Assembly: GCF_042652925.1 (NCBI RefSeq)
Contig: NZ_JBHSHC010000119.1
Span: 49,981 to 113,980 of the forward strand
Reading direction: 5' to 3'
From: Effusibacillus consociatus
GTDB lineage: Bacteria > Bacillota > Bacilli > Tumebacillales > Effusibacillaceae
Length of the DNA stretch: 64,000 nt
Positions 33,530 through 42,363 of this stretch are shown piece by piece. The translations under genes and the position numbers were made by a program. Numbering within the stretch: the first letter of the stretch is position 1; every line of letters begins with the position of its first letter. Under the pieces are notes generated by a model that ran no database searches, had not been told where the DNA came from, and saw only the letters and a list, made by a program, of their open reading frames with translations.

Positions 33530-34732
33530 ATGAACCATCACAAATGGCTGCACGGTGAGGTTGAAAAGTGGAAGGAAGAGGGACTGGTTAATGAAACGGT
33601 TGTTGAAAGCCTGAAATCGCGCTATCCTGTTACTTCCATTGAGTCTGCCGGACTTATGATGTTTTTTGCCGCCCTGTTGGTCGGAATCGGCGGAATCTTC
33701 TTTATTGCTCACAATTGGACAGAGATGCCGAGTCTTTTGAAGCTTGCAATTATCTTTGCGGGAATGATCGTATTTTATGGAGCGGGTGAGTATATAAGGG
33801 CATCCGGAAGAACTGCAGTTGGTATCTCTCTGATTTTCCTGGGCACTTTGACATTTGGAGCGGGAATCTTTCTAATCGGGCAAATGTTTCACATTGTTGC
33901 TTATAACGCAGGTGCTCTGCTTGGATGGTCAATTGCAACCGCTTCGATTGCTTGGATCTACCGGAATCCTTATCTCATGATGGCTGCGGTTGTTCAGTGG
34001 GCGTTTGCCACTTGGTTTCAGTTTGAGGAGTATAGTCGGAATCCACTGTTGTTTCTGCTCGTATCTTTCGCTTATTTTTGGATTGCGTTTCATTGGAAGT
34101 CACGTCGAATTCTGCTGCTGGTGTTAGCCGGGTTAGTGCCGGGTGTTCTATCTGTACTTTTTTACTACGATGCTTCCCAACTTTGGGCGTATCCAGTACT
34201 GCTGCTGGTATTTGGATTGTCTCTATTATTCCACAATTCCTCATTTCCCCAAATGTTCCAATATCCAATGCTGCTTTCCGTCTACGTTGCCGTGATTGTC
34301 CAGTCCACTTTGTTCCGTGAAAATTGGATTCGAATCGAACCGTCACCCACACTGTATATTGCAGCCGGAGTGCTTCTGATTGCGATCATCGCTTATCTTT
34401 GGCAGGAGAAAATGTTAAATCTGCTGCCCGCAGCCGCAATTTTCTTACCGACAGCCGAGTTGGAATATGCGGAATTCGTTAATGCCGCTTTAGCAATCGC
34501 TGTTTCGATCTTTTTTATCTCTTTGGGGGAACGTCGGAAAGAAAAGGCTTGGATCAATCATGGCACCCTTTTGTTTCTGATTAGCGTATTTTTCCTGTAT
34601 GTAATGAATGTATGGTCCTTCCTTGATTCTTCTTTGTTCTTTGTCATTGGCGGCATTCTGTTATTTGTCCTGGCGATCTTTATGGAACGGCGAAGACGCA
34701 AACTCTTATCTGTAATCCGGGAGGTGGAGTAG
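33530..34732 (+). CDS. DUF2157 multi-spanning membrane protein
   Basis: The 400-aa protein has a short cytoplasmic N-terminus (HKWLHGEVEKWKEEGLVNETVVESLKSRY) typical of DUF2157, followed by about eleven or twelve helices (SAGLMMFFAALLVGIGGIFFIAHNW). ATG 33530 is 4-10 nt after a long SD (GGGAGGAGAGG). It is followed without a gap by the GDYXXLXY gene, a pairing seen across bacteria. The joint function is unknown. Confidence 0.82.
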   Translation: MNHHKWLHGEVEKWKEEGLVNETVVESLKSRYPVTSIESAGLMMFFAALLVGIGGIFFIAHNWTEMPSLLKLAIIFAGMIVFYGAGEYIRASGRTAVGISLIFLGTLTFGAGIFLIGQMFHIVAYNAGALLGWSIATASIAWIYRNPYLMMAAVVQWAFATWFQFEEYSRNPLLFLLVSFAYFWIAFHWKSRRILLLVLAGLVPGVLSVLFYYDASQLWAYPVLLLVFGLSLLFHNSSFPQMFQYPMLLSVYVAVIVQSTLFRENWIRIEPSPTLYIAAGVLLIAIIAYLWQEKMLNLLPAAAIFLPTAELEYAEFVNAALAIAVSIFFISLGERRKEKAWINHGTLLFLISVFFLYVMNVWSFLDSSLFFVIGGILLFVLAIFMERRRRKLLSVIREVE

Positions 34733-35248
34733 ATGAGAAAGAAGCTCACGATTCTGGTCCTCCTGCAATGTTTGGTCCTTTTGTTCATAGCCGGTCAGCA
34801 TTATACTGTCGCTTGGTTTGGAAAAGAGATCCTGTTGAAAACCGTTCCGATTGATCCCAGAGATCCTTTTCGCGGTGACTTCGCACAACTTGGCTACGAA
34901 ATTTCTCAGATCCCTGCTCCGAACGAAGATGTGGAGTGCAAGAGAGGCTGTCAGGTGTTTGTACTGCTTGAGAAGCAGGGGGAATTTTATGCTTATCAGG
35001 ACGCTTCTTTTACAGACAAGTTCGCTCCCGCTGACAACCAAGTGGTGATCAAGGGGAAAACATATTATTCTCCTAGGGAGGCGGAAGGAAAACTTCATGT
35101 TACCTATGGCATAGAACAGGTCTTTGTCCAAGAAGGGCACGGGAAGCCTTTGGAAGACCGAGATGCCACAGTAACGGTTGCGGTGAAAGTGCTGAACGGA
35201 AAGGCAGTACTGCAGCGAGTCTATCTGAACGGACAATTGTATCGGTGA
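34733..35248 (+). CDS. GDYXXLXY domain protein, partner of DUF2157
   Basis: The 171-aa protein has one N-terminal membrane helix and an outer domain whose name-giving motif appears as GDFAQLGYEIS after VPIDPRDPFR. It starts directly after the DUF2157 stop (TAGATG) with GGAGGTGGAG upstream, so coupled translation is likely. A strong terminator ends the pair. Confidence 0.85.
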   Translation: MRKKLTILVLLQCLVLLFIAGQHYTVAWFGKEILLKTVPIDPRDPFRGDFAQLGYEISQIPAPNEDVECKRGCQVFVLLEKQGEFYAYQDASFTDKFAPADNQVVIKGKTYYSPREAEGKLHVTYGIEQVFVQEGHGKPLEDRDATVTVAVKVLNGKAVLQRVYLNGQLYR

Positions 35249-35256
35249 TACAACAC

Positions 35257-35289
35257 TTAAGGGGGCGATCTGCTCCCTTAATTTTTTTT
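35257..35289 (+). terminator. Terminator after the GDYXXLXY gene
   Basis: TTAAGGG-GGC...GCTCCCTTAA hairpin (35257-35281) followed by eight T. Confidence 0.88.
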
Positions 35290-35305
35290 ACTCAGCAAAT
35301 ATAGA

Positions 35306-35335
35306 TTGACAACTCTGTAGGGTTGGAAATATTAT
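35306..35335 (+). promoter_or_regulatory. Promoter of the merR-acyl-CoA dehydrogenase operon
   Basis: TTGACA (35306-35311), 18-nt spacer, TATTAT (35330-35335). Confidence 0.65.
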
Positions 35336-35344
35336 GGGTGTAAG

Positions 35345-35360
35345 TTAACGTTAACGTCAA
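35345..35360 (+). promoter_or_regulatory. LiuR-type operator palindrome
   Basis: TTAACGTTAACGTCAA is a palindrome apart from one position, centred on GTTAAC. It lies between the -10 and the SD of the MerR gene. The form agrees with known LiuR/MerR operators for branched-chain amino acid and fatty acid catabolism. The site should allow repression of its own operon. Confidence 0.7.
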
Positions 35361-35376
35361 CCAATGGAGGTTGGAA

Positions 35377-35769
35377 ATGTCATCGGAACGTCTCTATTCC
35401 ATAAGCGAATTAGCATCCATGTTTGACATCAGTCCCAGAACGATTCGTTATTACGAGGAGGCCGGTCTGCTGGCTTCGGAAACACGGGAGAGCCCCACAC
35501 AACACAGGTACTATACAAACGCGGAACGACGACGGCTCAAGTTAATCTTGCGCGGCAAAAGGCTTGGTTTCAGTTTGCAGGAGATTAAAGAAATGGTGGA
35601 TTTGTATGAATTGAATCCGACAGGAGAAGCCGAAAGGCGCCGCATCCTGGAATACGCGGATCAGAAACTGCAGGAGATCGAAGAACAAATCGCCGAGTTA
35701 GAAATGCTGAGAGCGGATATTTTGGCAAACAGAGAAAGGTTCTTACAGGACCCGGCAAAGAAAGAATGA
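35377..35769 (+). CDS. MerR family regulator, LiuR-like
   Basis: The 130-aa protein has the N-terminal winged helix-turn-helix (YSISELASMFDISPRTIRYYEEAGLL, then HRYYTNAERRRLKLILRGKRLGFSLQEI) and a C-terminal dimerisation coiled coil (LQEIEEQIAELEMLRADIL). It lacks cysteine metal ligands. Companion acyl-CoA dehydrogenase and the TTAACGTTAACGTCAA operator point to a LiuR-type repressor sensing acyl-CoA. ATG 35377 is 6 nt after TGGAGG. Confidence 0.85.
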   Translation: MSSERLYSISELASMFDISPRTIRYYEEAGLLASETRESPTQHRYYTNAERRRLKLILRGKRLGFSLQEIKEMVDLYELNPTGEAERRRILEYADQKLQEIEEQIAELEMLRADILANRERFLQDPAKKE

Positions 35770-35825
35770 AGAAAATGAATCATTCCGGGTGTGGAGGGAA
35801 CGGACAGAAGAGGGGAGGAGAAGGT

Positions 35826-37541
35826 ATGTTAAATTACGCAAAATGGGAAAGCGGGAATGAAGCCAACTGGTATACTGACGATCCAATTTTAACGAGGTAC
35901 GCAGAACGGTACTTACCTGAAGCTGTATTCAAGTATGTGGAACAGGCATTTCAAGAGACCGGTGAACTTGCAGCGGGACCTGTGGATCGCAGGGCGATAC
36001 ATACTGATCGTGAGGGAGCGCCCAGGCTGATCCGGTACAATCGAAAAGGAGAAGAAATCAACCAAGTCTGGTATAACGAAGGATATCTTCAAACCATAAA
36101 AGACGGTTACGGAACGGGCGTGGTGTCCTATCGTTATGATCAGAACGGACCCGAGAAGATTCCGTTTCTGGTGAACTCGATTCTCCTCTATTTGCTTTGT
36201 GAAGCTGAAACAGGTTTTACCTGCCCAGTCGGTCTGACCCAATCTGTCGCTTTTGTTCTTGAAAAATTCGGTTCAGAGCAGCAGCGAAAAGATTATCTGT
36301 CGAGACTCGCCTCTACAGATCCGACCAACTTTGCACAAGGTGCCACATTCCTAACCGAGATTCAAGGCGGTTCCGATGTAGGAGCAACCAGAACTGTAGC
36401 GGTAAAAAACGGTGATAATTATTTGCTGACGGGAGAAAAATGGTTTGCCAGCAATTGCGATGCTGAAATAAGCATCACGCTCGCCCGTGTTAACGACAAG
36501 CCTTCAACAAAAGGGCTGGGGTTGTTTCTTGTCCCGCGGACACTTCCGGACGGTTCAAGAAACAAAGTCACCATTCGCAGATTAAAGGATAAGCTGGGGG
36601 TTCGTGCGGTAGCGAGCGGCGAACTGATTTTGAACCAAGCGGTTGGATACTTGATCGGGGAAGAGGATCAAGGATTTAAATATATGGCAGAAGCACTGAA
36701 CGTGTCACGTTTGGGGACTGCGCTTGCAGGATTGGCAATCGCCAGACGGGCGTTCCTGGAAGCGGCCATATACACCAGTCACAGAGAAGCGTTTGGAAGA
36801 CTTATTAATAGATTTCCAATGGTGCAGGAAACTCTGGTTGATATGATCACTGAGATTGAAGCAGGGTGGGCCGTTGCAAGCCGGATGATCAATCTGTTTG
36901 ACCGTGTTCATACATACGGTGCCGGCAATGCGGAAGATCATAATCTGCTCCGAATGTTATTGTCACTCGCCAAGTACCGCTGCAGCGAGTTGGGGGTAAC
37001 TGCTGCAAAGCGTTCCTTGGAATTGCATGGAGGGAACGGATATATTGAAGAGTACGTAACCCCTCGATTGCTGCGTGATGCTGTGGTGAACCCTGTTTGG
37101 GAAGGGACAGCCAATATTCAAGCTTTGGAAGTCTTGAAAACATTGCAAAAAGGCGGTGGCAATCTCTTTATCACTGACCTTAGGAATACACTGGCCAGTA
37201 TGGAAAACCGTAAACTAACTGATCTTGAGCTTCGCCTGACCAATGAAGTCGACCATGTAGAACAAGTCGTATCACACGTTATGGAGCAAGACGCCTTCAC
37301 CCAAAGTGCACTTGCGAAAAAGTTGGTCGATTTGATGTATGATGTTTACTCGGCCGTACACTTGCTTGAAGAAGCGCAGTATGATCTTGACCGGTCGGGT
37401 GATGGCCGCAGGGTTCTGGCCGTGGAACATTGGATTCGTATGATGCTTGAACCAAGCCGTGACCGGGGAATTCTATCGACACCTATCATACGAAATGAGG
37501 CGTTTCGTTCTCTAGTGATGTTCGAAAAGTGGAGCAGGTAA
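35826..37541 (+). CDS. Acyl-CoA dehydrogenase family protein (AidB-like long form)
   Basis: The 571-aa flavoprotein is longer than ordinary acyl-CoA dehydrogenases (about 380). It has the FAD and substrate motifs FLTEIQGGSDVGATRTVA, LTGEKWFASN, and the C-terminal LELHGGNGYIEEYVTPRLLRDAVVNPVWEGTANIQALEVLK. A helical tail of about 130 residues follows, as in AidB. The real substrate may be an acyl-CoA rather than damaged DNA. ATG 35826 follows AGGAG; an open frame extends back to 35766, overlapping the merR stop, without equal support. It is regulated with merR. Confidence 0.85.
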   Translation: MLNYAKWESGNEANWYTDDPILTRYAERYLPEAVFKYVEQAFQETGELAAGPVDRRAIHTDREGAPRLIRYNRKGEEINQVWYNEGYLQTIKDGYGTGVVSYRYDQNGPEKIPFLVNSILLYLLCEAETGFTCPVGLTQSVAFVLEKFGSEQQRKDYLSRLASTDPTNFAQGATFLTEIQGGSDVGATRTVAVKNGDNYLLTGEKWFASNCDAEISITLARVNDKPSTKGLGLFLVPRTLPDGSRNKVTIRRLKDKLGVRAVASGELILNQAVGYLIGEEDQGFKYMAEALNVSRLGTALAGLAIARRAFLEAAIYTSHREAFGRLINRFPMVQETLVDMITEIEAGWAVASRMINLFDRVHTYGAGNAEDHNLLRMLLSLAKYRCSELGVTAAKRSLELHGGNGYIEEYVTPRLLRDAVVNPVWEGTANIQALEVLKTLQKGGGNLFITDLRNTLASMENRKLTDLELRLTNEVDHVEQVVSHVMEQDAFTQSALAKKLVDLMYDVYSAVHLLEEAQYDLDRSGDGRRVLAVEHWIRMMLEPSRDRGILSTPIIRNEAFRSLVMFEKWSR

Positions 37542-37553
37542 GAAAAAACGTGA

Positions 37554-37576
37554 AAAAAGAGCACCCGCCCGGGCGC
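37554..37576 (-). terminator. Terminator after the chemoreceptor (minus strand)
   Basis: Minus strand: GCGCCC-GGGC-GGGTGC with one G-U, then TCTTTTTTC. Confidence 0.65.
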
Positions 37577-37583
37577 CCTTGCG

Positions 37584-39191
37584 CTATTCCAATTGAAACC
37601 GGTTCGCTATCTGGTGAATCTTGTCAGACACTTCACGTAATTGTCGTGTCTGATCATCCAGGTGTTCCGTTGCGCTATGCTGCATTTCTCCGGAAGCCGT
37701 AACCTCCTGTGCGGCTGAAGTGAAAGAGTGGGAAATTTCCCGCACCGATTCAATCTGTTTCTCAATGGAATCAACAGCCTGCAAGATTTCTGTCATCACC
37801 TTTGAAGTGCGGGCAGTTTGCGAGGCGGCACTGGATGACTTGTCTGTAAGGACTTGAATTAAAGCATGCAATTCATCAACCAGTTTCAGGCCTTCGTCAA
37901 CCTCTTGTCGTTCTTCTTTCACAAGAATCGCCGCTTCATTGGATTTCTGGCCGATGGTTCCTGCCAGATGCATCACTTGGGAAGCTACTTCATCAGAGCG
38001 GGAAGCCAGTTTTCGCACTTCATCAGCCACAACCGCAAACCCTTTGCCTTCTTCGCCCGCTCTGGCGGCTTCGATTGCTGCATTTAATGCCAACAGATTT
38101 GTTTGTTCAGCAATCTCCCGGATATCCCGAATCATATGCCGGATTCCGGCGGCTTGTTGTTCAAGTTGCTGCATTCCGGATTCCACGGTGAAACCGGCCT
38201 GCTGAATTCGAAGCATTTGAGAATGAAGGGTTTTGGTTTTTTCCATACCGGACAATGCTGAACTTTCAGCCTCTTGAGAGAGTGTGCTGGCCTCTTCAAG
38301 CACCGGTCCGGTCTGGCGGATCTTGTGGGTAATTTCTTTTGTGACTTTCTCCGTTTCCTCGATTAACTTTGTTTGTTCAGTTGCCCCGCTGCTAATCTGT
38401 TGCAGACCTGCTGACAGTTGTTGCGAAGCCGCCAACAGGTCGCGAACCATATCTCGCTGTTTGGTGCTGATTTCGTGAGTAGAACCGGAAGCTTTGGCCA
38501 GTTCGGTGAGAATGCTGTGCATCCCAATCACCATCTTATTGATTTCAAAAGACATTTGCCCCAACTCGTCCCTTCGTGTTGTCTCAACTCTTGCCTGGAG
38601 CTTGCCGGAAGAAATTGATTTGGTAACAGAGATCCAATTCTTCCAGTTCAGAAGAAACGTGCGGAAGGTTAGTTGGCCCATTAGAAGGGCGAAACCAACT
38701 GCAGCAATTGAAAAACTGGTGCGTGTGAAAACGGAATCGCCCATCCACATTCCACCGGTCGCTACCAACGCCGGAAGGAAGGAGGTGGCAAGCATTCTCC
38801 AGCGGAATGAAAGAGAGGGGACCACGACTCCTAAACGCAAGCTGTAAGCCGGCTTTCCGTTAACGTGGATCGGTGCTGAGGCATCAATTAGGATCTCACC
38901 GGTGTTTCGCGGATAAATCTGTGTAAGCGGTTGCAAAGTTTCGGCCGCTTTCAGACCCACAAGGTCGTTAAACCGGTTTCCTTCCCGCAAACGGTTCGTA
39001 TGTAAGAGGCTAAGTCCATCTCGTGATACGAGAACGAAATATTCGTCTTGTGCAAGGAGCCGATCATAAAGAATACGGAGTTCGGAACTGGATTCCTCAA
39101 GAGAGCGTGCAGCCAATAGTCGCTCCGTTTCTTTGGCAGCCTCCTGAACTTTGGCTAGGGCTTTTTTTTGAAGTCTGGAACTTACTTGCAT
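37584..39191 (-). CDS. Methyl-accepting chemotaxis protein
   Basis: The 535-aa receptor has a short N-terminal sensor half (DEYFVLVSRDGLSLLHTNRLREGNRFND, NGKPAYSLRLGVVV), paired membrane segments near 160-210, a HAMP-like stretch, and the signalling domain with hairpin tip IREIAEQTNLLALNAAIEAARAGEEGKGFAVVADEVRKLA. The start at 39191 is preferred because GAGGAGAGG lies 8-10 nt before it; the frame extends to 39230. The sensor region lacks a cleavable signal, so sensing may be cytoplasmic. Ligand unknown. Confidence 0.9.
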   Translation of the reverse strand: MQVSSRLQKKALAKVQEAAKETERLLAARSLEESSSELRILYDRLLAQDEYFVLVSRDGLSLLHTNRLREGNRFNDLVGLKAAETLQPLTQIYPRNTGEILIDASAPIHVNGKPAYSLRLGVVVPSLSFRWRMLATSFLPALVATGGMWMGDSVFTRTSFSIAAVGFALLMGQLTFRTFLLNWKNWISVTKSISSGKLQARVETTRRDELGQMSFEINKMVIGMHSILTELAKASGSTHEISTKQRDMVRDLLAASQQLSAGLQQISSGATEQTKLIEETEKVTKEITHKIRQTGPVLEEASTLSQEAESSALSGMEKTKTLHSQMLRIQQAGFTVESGMQQLEQQAAGIRHMIRDIREIAEQTNLLALNAAIEAARAGEEGKGFAVVADEVRKLASRSDEVASQVMHLAGTIGQKSNEAAILVKEERQEVDEGLKLVDELHALIQVLTDKSSSAASQTARTSKVMTEILQAVDSIEKQIESVREISHSFTSAAQEVTASGEMQHSATEHLDDQTRQLREVSDKIHQIANRFQLE

Positions 39192-39287
39192 CAATACGCC
39201 TCTCCTCTCAATTGCACGAATATAGCTCATCTAATAAATTCTTCAAAAATTTAAATATTCCTGTCGATTTCTATCGATTTCAAAAGC

Positions 39288-39314
39288 AAAAAAATACCCC
39301 CAATGGCAGGGGGG
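39288..39314 (-). terminator. Terminator after the moaDE-moeB operon (minus strand)
   Basis: Minus strand: CCCCC-TGCCATT-GGGGG followed by TATTTTTTT. Confidence 0.8.
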
Positions 39315-39337
39315 AAGACTCGGTCGGAATTAAGTTA

Positions 39338-40363
39338 TTACATCCCAATATACTTCGCGTAAAGAGTTCTTGCCAATGTCGGATCGTTCGTTCCCTGTAC
39401 AAGAACCCGGCCATCCGGGAAGATCACCAGACGCTGCTCTCCGGTTTGAAAGCGAAGGAGAAACTTGTTGCGCTCTATTGTTCCCAGTGCAGAAAGCCTT
39501 TTTTCTAAGAGATCGAGGTCCAATTTCATATCTTCCGCCGGGGATATTTGCACCGTGTCCCGTCCGCACAAACTGGTGGGTTCAATACCGGAGCGCGGTT
39601 CCAGGTATTCAAATTGGCGCTGGCCGCAGCAAGGACAATCAGCACGTCTCGCGCTCGATACGTTCACTTCTGTCAAATAATGATCCCAGATGGATACATT
39701 GAGCATGGAGGGACGCAGCGACTCATGATCCCCAACAAGGATCTTCATTGCTTCGACAGCCTGGAAAGACGCGATGATATGAATCAGAGGTCCGATCACA
39801 CCTGCTGTATCACAAGTTTGCGTTGTGCCGGGGGCAGGGGCGGATTCGAATAAACAGCGCAAGCAGGGAGTAGTTCCCGGACGCACCGTAACGGTCATTC
39901 CATGGGCACTAACCCCGCCGCCGTACACCCAGGGAATTTCGTGTTTCACGCAAACATCGTTGATCAGAAAGCGAACTTGAAAGTTATCGGTCCCATCGAG
40001 CACCAAATCCGCGTCAGATAATAGCTTTTCTGCATTTTGCCAGGTTAGATCCGTTACATGGGGTTCTACGACAACACCTGAATTGATTTGCCCCAGTTTC
40101 TCAGCAGCGGCTACTGCCTTTGGAATGCCTTCCCGTGCATCGTTTTCATCATAAAGCATCTGTCGCTGCAGGTTGCTGGCTTCCACAAAGTCCCTGTCGA
40201 TAATCCGAACAAATCCAACGCCTGCTCTGACCATGTGGTTGGCAAGAACTGTCCCGAGCGCTCCCATTCCAACGATTGCGACACCACTGTTAAGAAGTTT
40301 TTGTTGGCCTGCCTCGCCAATCGGGGCAAACAAGATTTGTCTTGAGTAACGAGTGTGGTCCAT
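39338..40363 (-). CDS. moeB: MoeB/ThiF family sulfur-carrier adenylyltransferase
   Basis: The 341-aa E1-like enzyme has the ATP motif GMGALGTVLANHMVRAGVG near 32, the R/D/N block DRDFVEASNLQRQMLY, the CLRCLF and CPCC zinc pairs, and QTCDTAGVIGPLIHIIASFQAVEAMK. The C-terminal 90 residues (RLVIFPDGRVLVQGTND) are a family variant tail. It would adenylate the C-terminus of MoaD for sulfur loading; ThiS could be another client. It stands 31 bp downstream of the moaD-moaE fusion, which favours the molybdopterin role. GGGGGAGGG precedes the ATG. Confidence 0.88.
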   Translation of the reverse strand: MDHTRYSRQILFAPIGEAGQQKLLNSGVAIVGMGALGTVLANHMVRAGVGFVRIIDRDFVEASNLQRQMLYDENDAREGIPKAVAAAEKLGQINSGVVVEPHVTDLTWQNAEKLLSDADLVLDGTDNFQVRFLINDVCVKHEIPWVYGGGVSAHGMTVTVRPGTTPCLRCLFESAPAPGTTQTCDTAGVIGPLIHIIASFQAVEAMKILVGDHESLRPSMLNVSIWDHYLTEVNVSSARRADCPCCGQRQFEYLEPRSGIEPTSLCGRDTVQISPAEDMKLDLDLLEKRLSALGTIERNKFLLRFQTGEQRLVIFPDGRVLVQGTNDPTLARTLYAKYIGM

Positions 40364-40394
40364 AATGAAATCCCTCCCCCGAAAAATTGGCTTT

Positions 40395-41096
40395 TTACTC
40401 CATCGGATTGGTCAGCGGATTCCAAGGGCCTTGCTGATGGCCTTTCCATTCGGATCCGTCTTCCCAGACCTCTTTTTTCCAGATGGGTACAATTTGCTTT
40501 AAACGTTCAATCGCGTACCGGCCCGCTTCAAACGAGGCTGCCCGATGAGGGGTTGCCACCGCAATCACCACGGATGCCTCCTCAATATCGAGTTTTCCGA
40601 TTCGATGGCTCATGGCGACTTGGGTTCCGGGCCATTTTTCCTCGATTTCGGCCGCGATCTCGGCCATCTTCTTGACGGCCATTTCCGGATAAGCTTCGTA
40701 TTCAAGAAAAACGGTCCGCTGCCCGTGCGTAAACTCGCGCACAGTGCCGACAAAAGTTAAAATGGCGCCCGCATAGGGATTGGACACTTTTGTGATCAGA
40801 GCATCGGCAGAAAGCGGCTCTGTGGTTATTTCGAACCGCGGATCGGCACCGGATCCTCCGGATACAGGGGGAATCACGGCCAACTCGTCGCCGCTTTTTA
40901 TTACAGCAGAAGAGTCTGCGTATTCATGATTCACCGAAAAGAAGCTCTTGGCCAGGAGATCGGCCGCATGGGGAAAAATGGCCTGCAGCTTGGCCCGAAG
41001 ATCGGCAACCGTGGTCCCTTCCGGCAACTCAACCGTATATTCTCGATGTCCGGCAGCTTCCGCAACACCGGCAAAGAATCGAATTGTTAGCGTCAT
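40395..41096 (-). CDS. MoaD-MoaE fusion, molybdopterin synthase
   Basis: The 233-aa protein joins a MoaD-type ubiquitin-fold domain (1-81, ending PPVSGG) to a MoaE domain (about 88-233) with GAILTFVGTVREFTHG, HRIGKLDIEEASVVIAV and PIWKKEVWEDGSEW. MPT synthase uses a free MoaD C-terminal Gly-Gly thiocarboxylate to sulfurate precursor Z. Here Gly80-Gly81 is internal, followed by SGADP, so processing after the Gly pair seems needed. Mycobacterial MoaX is a known case. ATG 41096 follows GGGGTG; GTG 41105 is the alternative. Confidence 0.9.
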   Translation of the reverse strand: MTLTIRFFAGVAEAAGHREYTVELPEGTTVADLRAKLQAIFPHAADLLAKSFFSVNHEYADSSAVIKSGDELAVIPPVSGGSGADPRFEITTEPLSADALITKVSNPYAGAILTFVGTVREFTHGQRTVFLEYEAYPEMAVKKMAEIAAEIEEKWPGTQVAMSHRIGKLDIEEASVVIAVATPHRAASFEAGRYAIERLKQIVPIWKKEVWEDGSEWKGHQQGPWNPLTNPME

Positions 41097-41150
41097 TCTA
41101 TTCACCCCGATAAAAACATATCATACAAGCAGGAGTCTTGCTATTCCTTA

Positions 41151-41159
41151 TGGTATAAT
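41151..41159 (+). promoter_or_regulatory. Extended -10 promoter of moaA
   Basis: TGGTATAAT (41151-41159) is an extended -10 element. No good -35 is seen. Transcription would start near 41166, leaving a leader of about 118 nt. Confidence 0.6.
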
Positions 41160-41181
41160 ACTTTTAAGAAAAAGAATATCT

Positions 41182-41275
41182 CCGAATTCGTTTTCCTAAA
41201 GTGCGGACGTTCACCATGGAATTCGGATCGACAGGGATACAGGGGAAACGCTGTGTCCTCCCACTTGGAAAGGAG
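41182..41275 (+). ncRNA. Structured leader of moaA, candidate Moco/Tuco riboswitch
   Basis: Two stems are clear: CCGAATTC (41182-41189) with GAATTCGG (41219-41226), and GGGATACAG (41234-41242) with CTGTGTCCT (41251-41259). The latter is followed by CCC-ACT-TGGAAAGGAG. The 3' part (purine-capped stem, CCTCCC, TGGAAAGG with the SD) resembles the end of the E. coli moaA Moco element as I remember it. The 5' part does not clearly match. TCCTCC could pair with GGAG of the SD, offering a translational switch. A 21-codon frame (41216-41281) also runs through it. Confidence 0.5.
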
Positions 41276-41284
41276 ATTTGAACA

Positions 41285-42319
41285 ATGGAACCATTGTCAA
41301 TGGCAGCCGGTTCAAACAGTCGCTTGCTTATGGACAAGTTTGGAAGGGTACATGATTATTTGCGCATTTCTCTGACGGACCGGTGCAATTTGCGCTGTGT
41401 CTACTGCATGCCGGCAGAGGGTATGAAGTTTATGGAGAACGAGAAGCACCTTACTTTTGATGAGATTGAAGCTGTTGTCCGTGTCGCTGCCAAGCTCGGG
41501 GTGCGTCGTTTGCGGTTGACGGGCGGCGAACCGCTGGTTCGGCCGAACGTGGAAGAACTGGTGGAACGCTTATCTGCAATCGCGGGAATTGAAGACATCG
41601 CTTTGACCACGAACGCAATCTTTCTTGCGCAAAAAGCGGATGCACTGAAAAAAGCGGGCATTACCCGAGTGAACATTTCGCTCGATTCGATGAAACAGGA
41701 GCGGTTCGGGAAAATCACCCGCGGCGGCGATGTGAAAAAGGTTCTTGCGGGACTTGAAGCAGCTTTTCGTGTCGGGTTTCACCCGATCAAGCTGAACGTG
41801 GTCTTGATGAAGGGTTTTAATGAGGACGAAGTCGATGATTTTCTGCGGATGTCGATTGATCGGGACATCAACATCCGGTTTATCGAATATATGCCAATTG
41901 GGCATGATGATGATGGATGGCGGGATTTGTATCTGCCATTGGAATATGTGAAAGAGCGTTGTGAAGCATTGGGGCTTGCTCCTGAATCGACCGAAGCTGT
42001 TTATGGAAATGGTCCGGCGGAATACTTCAAGCTTCCGGGTGCCAAAGGCACCATTGGTTTGATCCATCCCGTCAGCGATCATTTCTGTGAGAAGTGCAAC
42101 CGACTGAGGCTCACAGCGGATGGGAATATTAAGCCATGCTTGTTCTGGCAGGACGAATTTAATGTTCGCAAGTATATTGGCGATGATCAGGCACTGGAAG
42201 ACTTGTTCTTCCGAGCACTGGACATTAAGCCTGAGAGCCATGAGATGGCAAAAGTGCTGTTTCAGGAAGAATTGAGCCATGAGCCAACCGTTCGCCGAAT
42301 GTCTCAAATCGGCGGATAA
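41285..42319 (+). CDS. moaA: GTP 3',8-cyclase MoaA
   Basis: MoaA is the radical-SAM enzyme that starts molybdopterin synthesis by cyclising GTP. The 344-aa protein has CNLRCVYC for the SAM cluster near 37-44. The second cluster block is FCEKCNRLRLTADGNIKPCLF near 265. The C-terminal Gly-Gly (MSQIGG) needed for activity is present. LTGGEPLVRP is the SAM-binding strand. AAGGAG lies 9 nt upstream of the ATG. moaC follows within 45 bp. Confidence 0.96.
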   Translation: MEPLSMAAGSNSRLLMDKFGRVHDYLRISLTDRCNLRCVYCMPAEGMKFMENEKHLTFDEIEAVVRVAAKLGVRRLRLTGGEPLVRPNVEELVERLSAIAGIEDIALTTNAIFLAQKADALKKAGITRVNISLDSMKQERFGKITRGGDVKKVLAGLEAAFRVGFHPIKLNVVLMKGFNEDEVDDFLRMSIDRDINIRFIEYMPIGHDDDGWRDLYLPLEYVKERCEALGLAPESTEAVYGNGPAEYFKLPGAKGTIGLIHPVSDHFCEKCNRLRLTADGNIKPCLFWQDEFNVRKYIGDDQALEDLFFRALDIKPESHEMAKVLFQEELSHEPTVRRMSQIGG

Positions 42320-42363
42320 TCTCGCATCAGTAAAGTTTACCGTGTAAGGAGAGACGTCATAGT

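Noticed and set aside
40395..41096. MoaD-MoaE as an assembly fusion of two genes
   Set aside because: The linker is in frame without a stop, and natural fusions of this kind are known.
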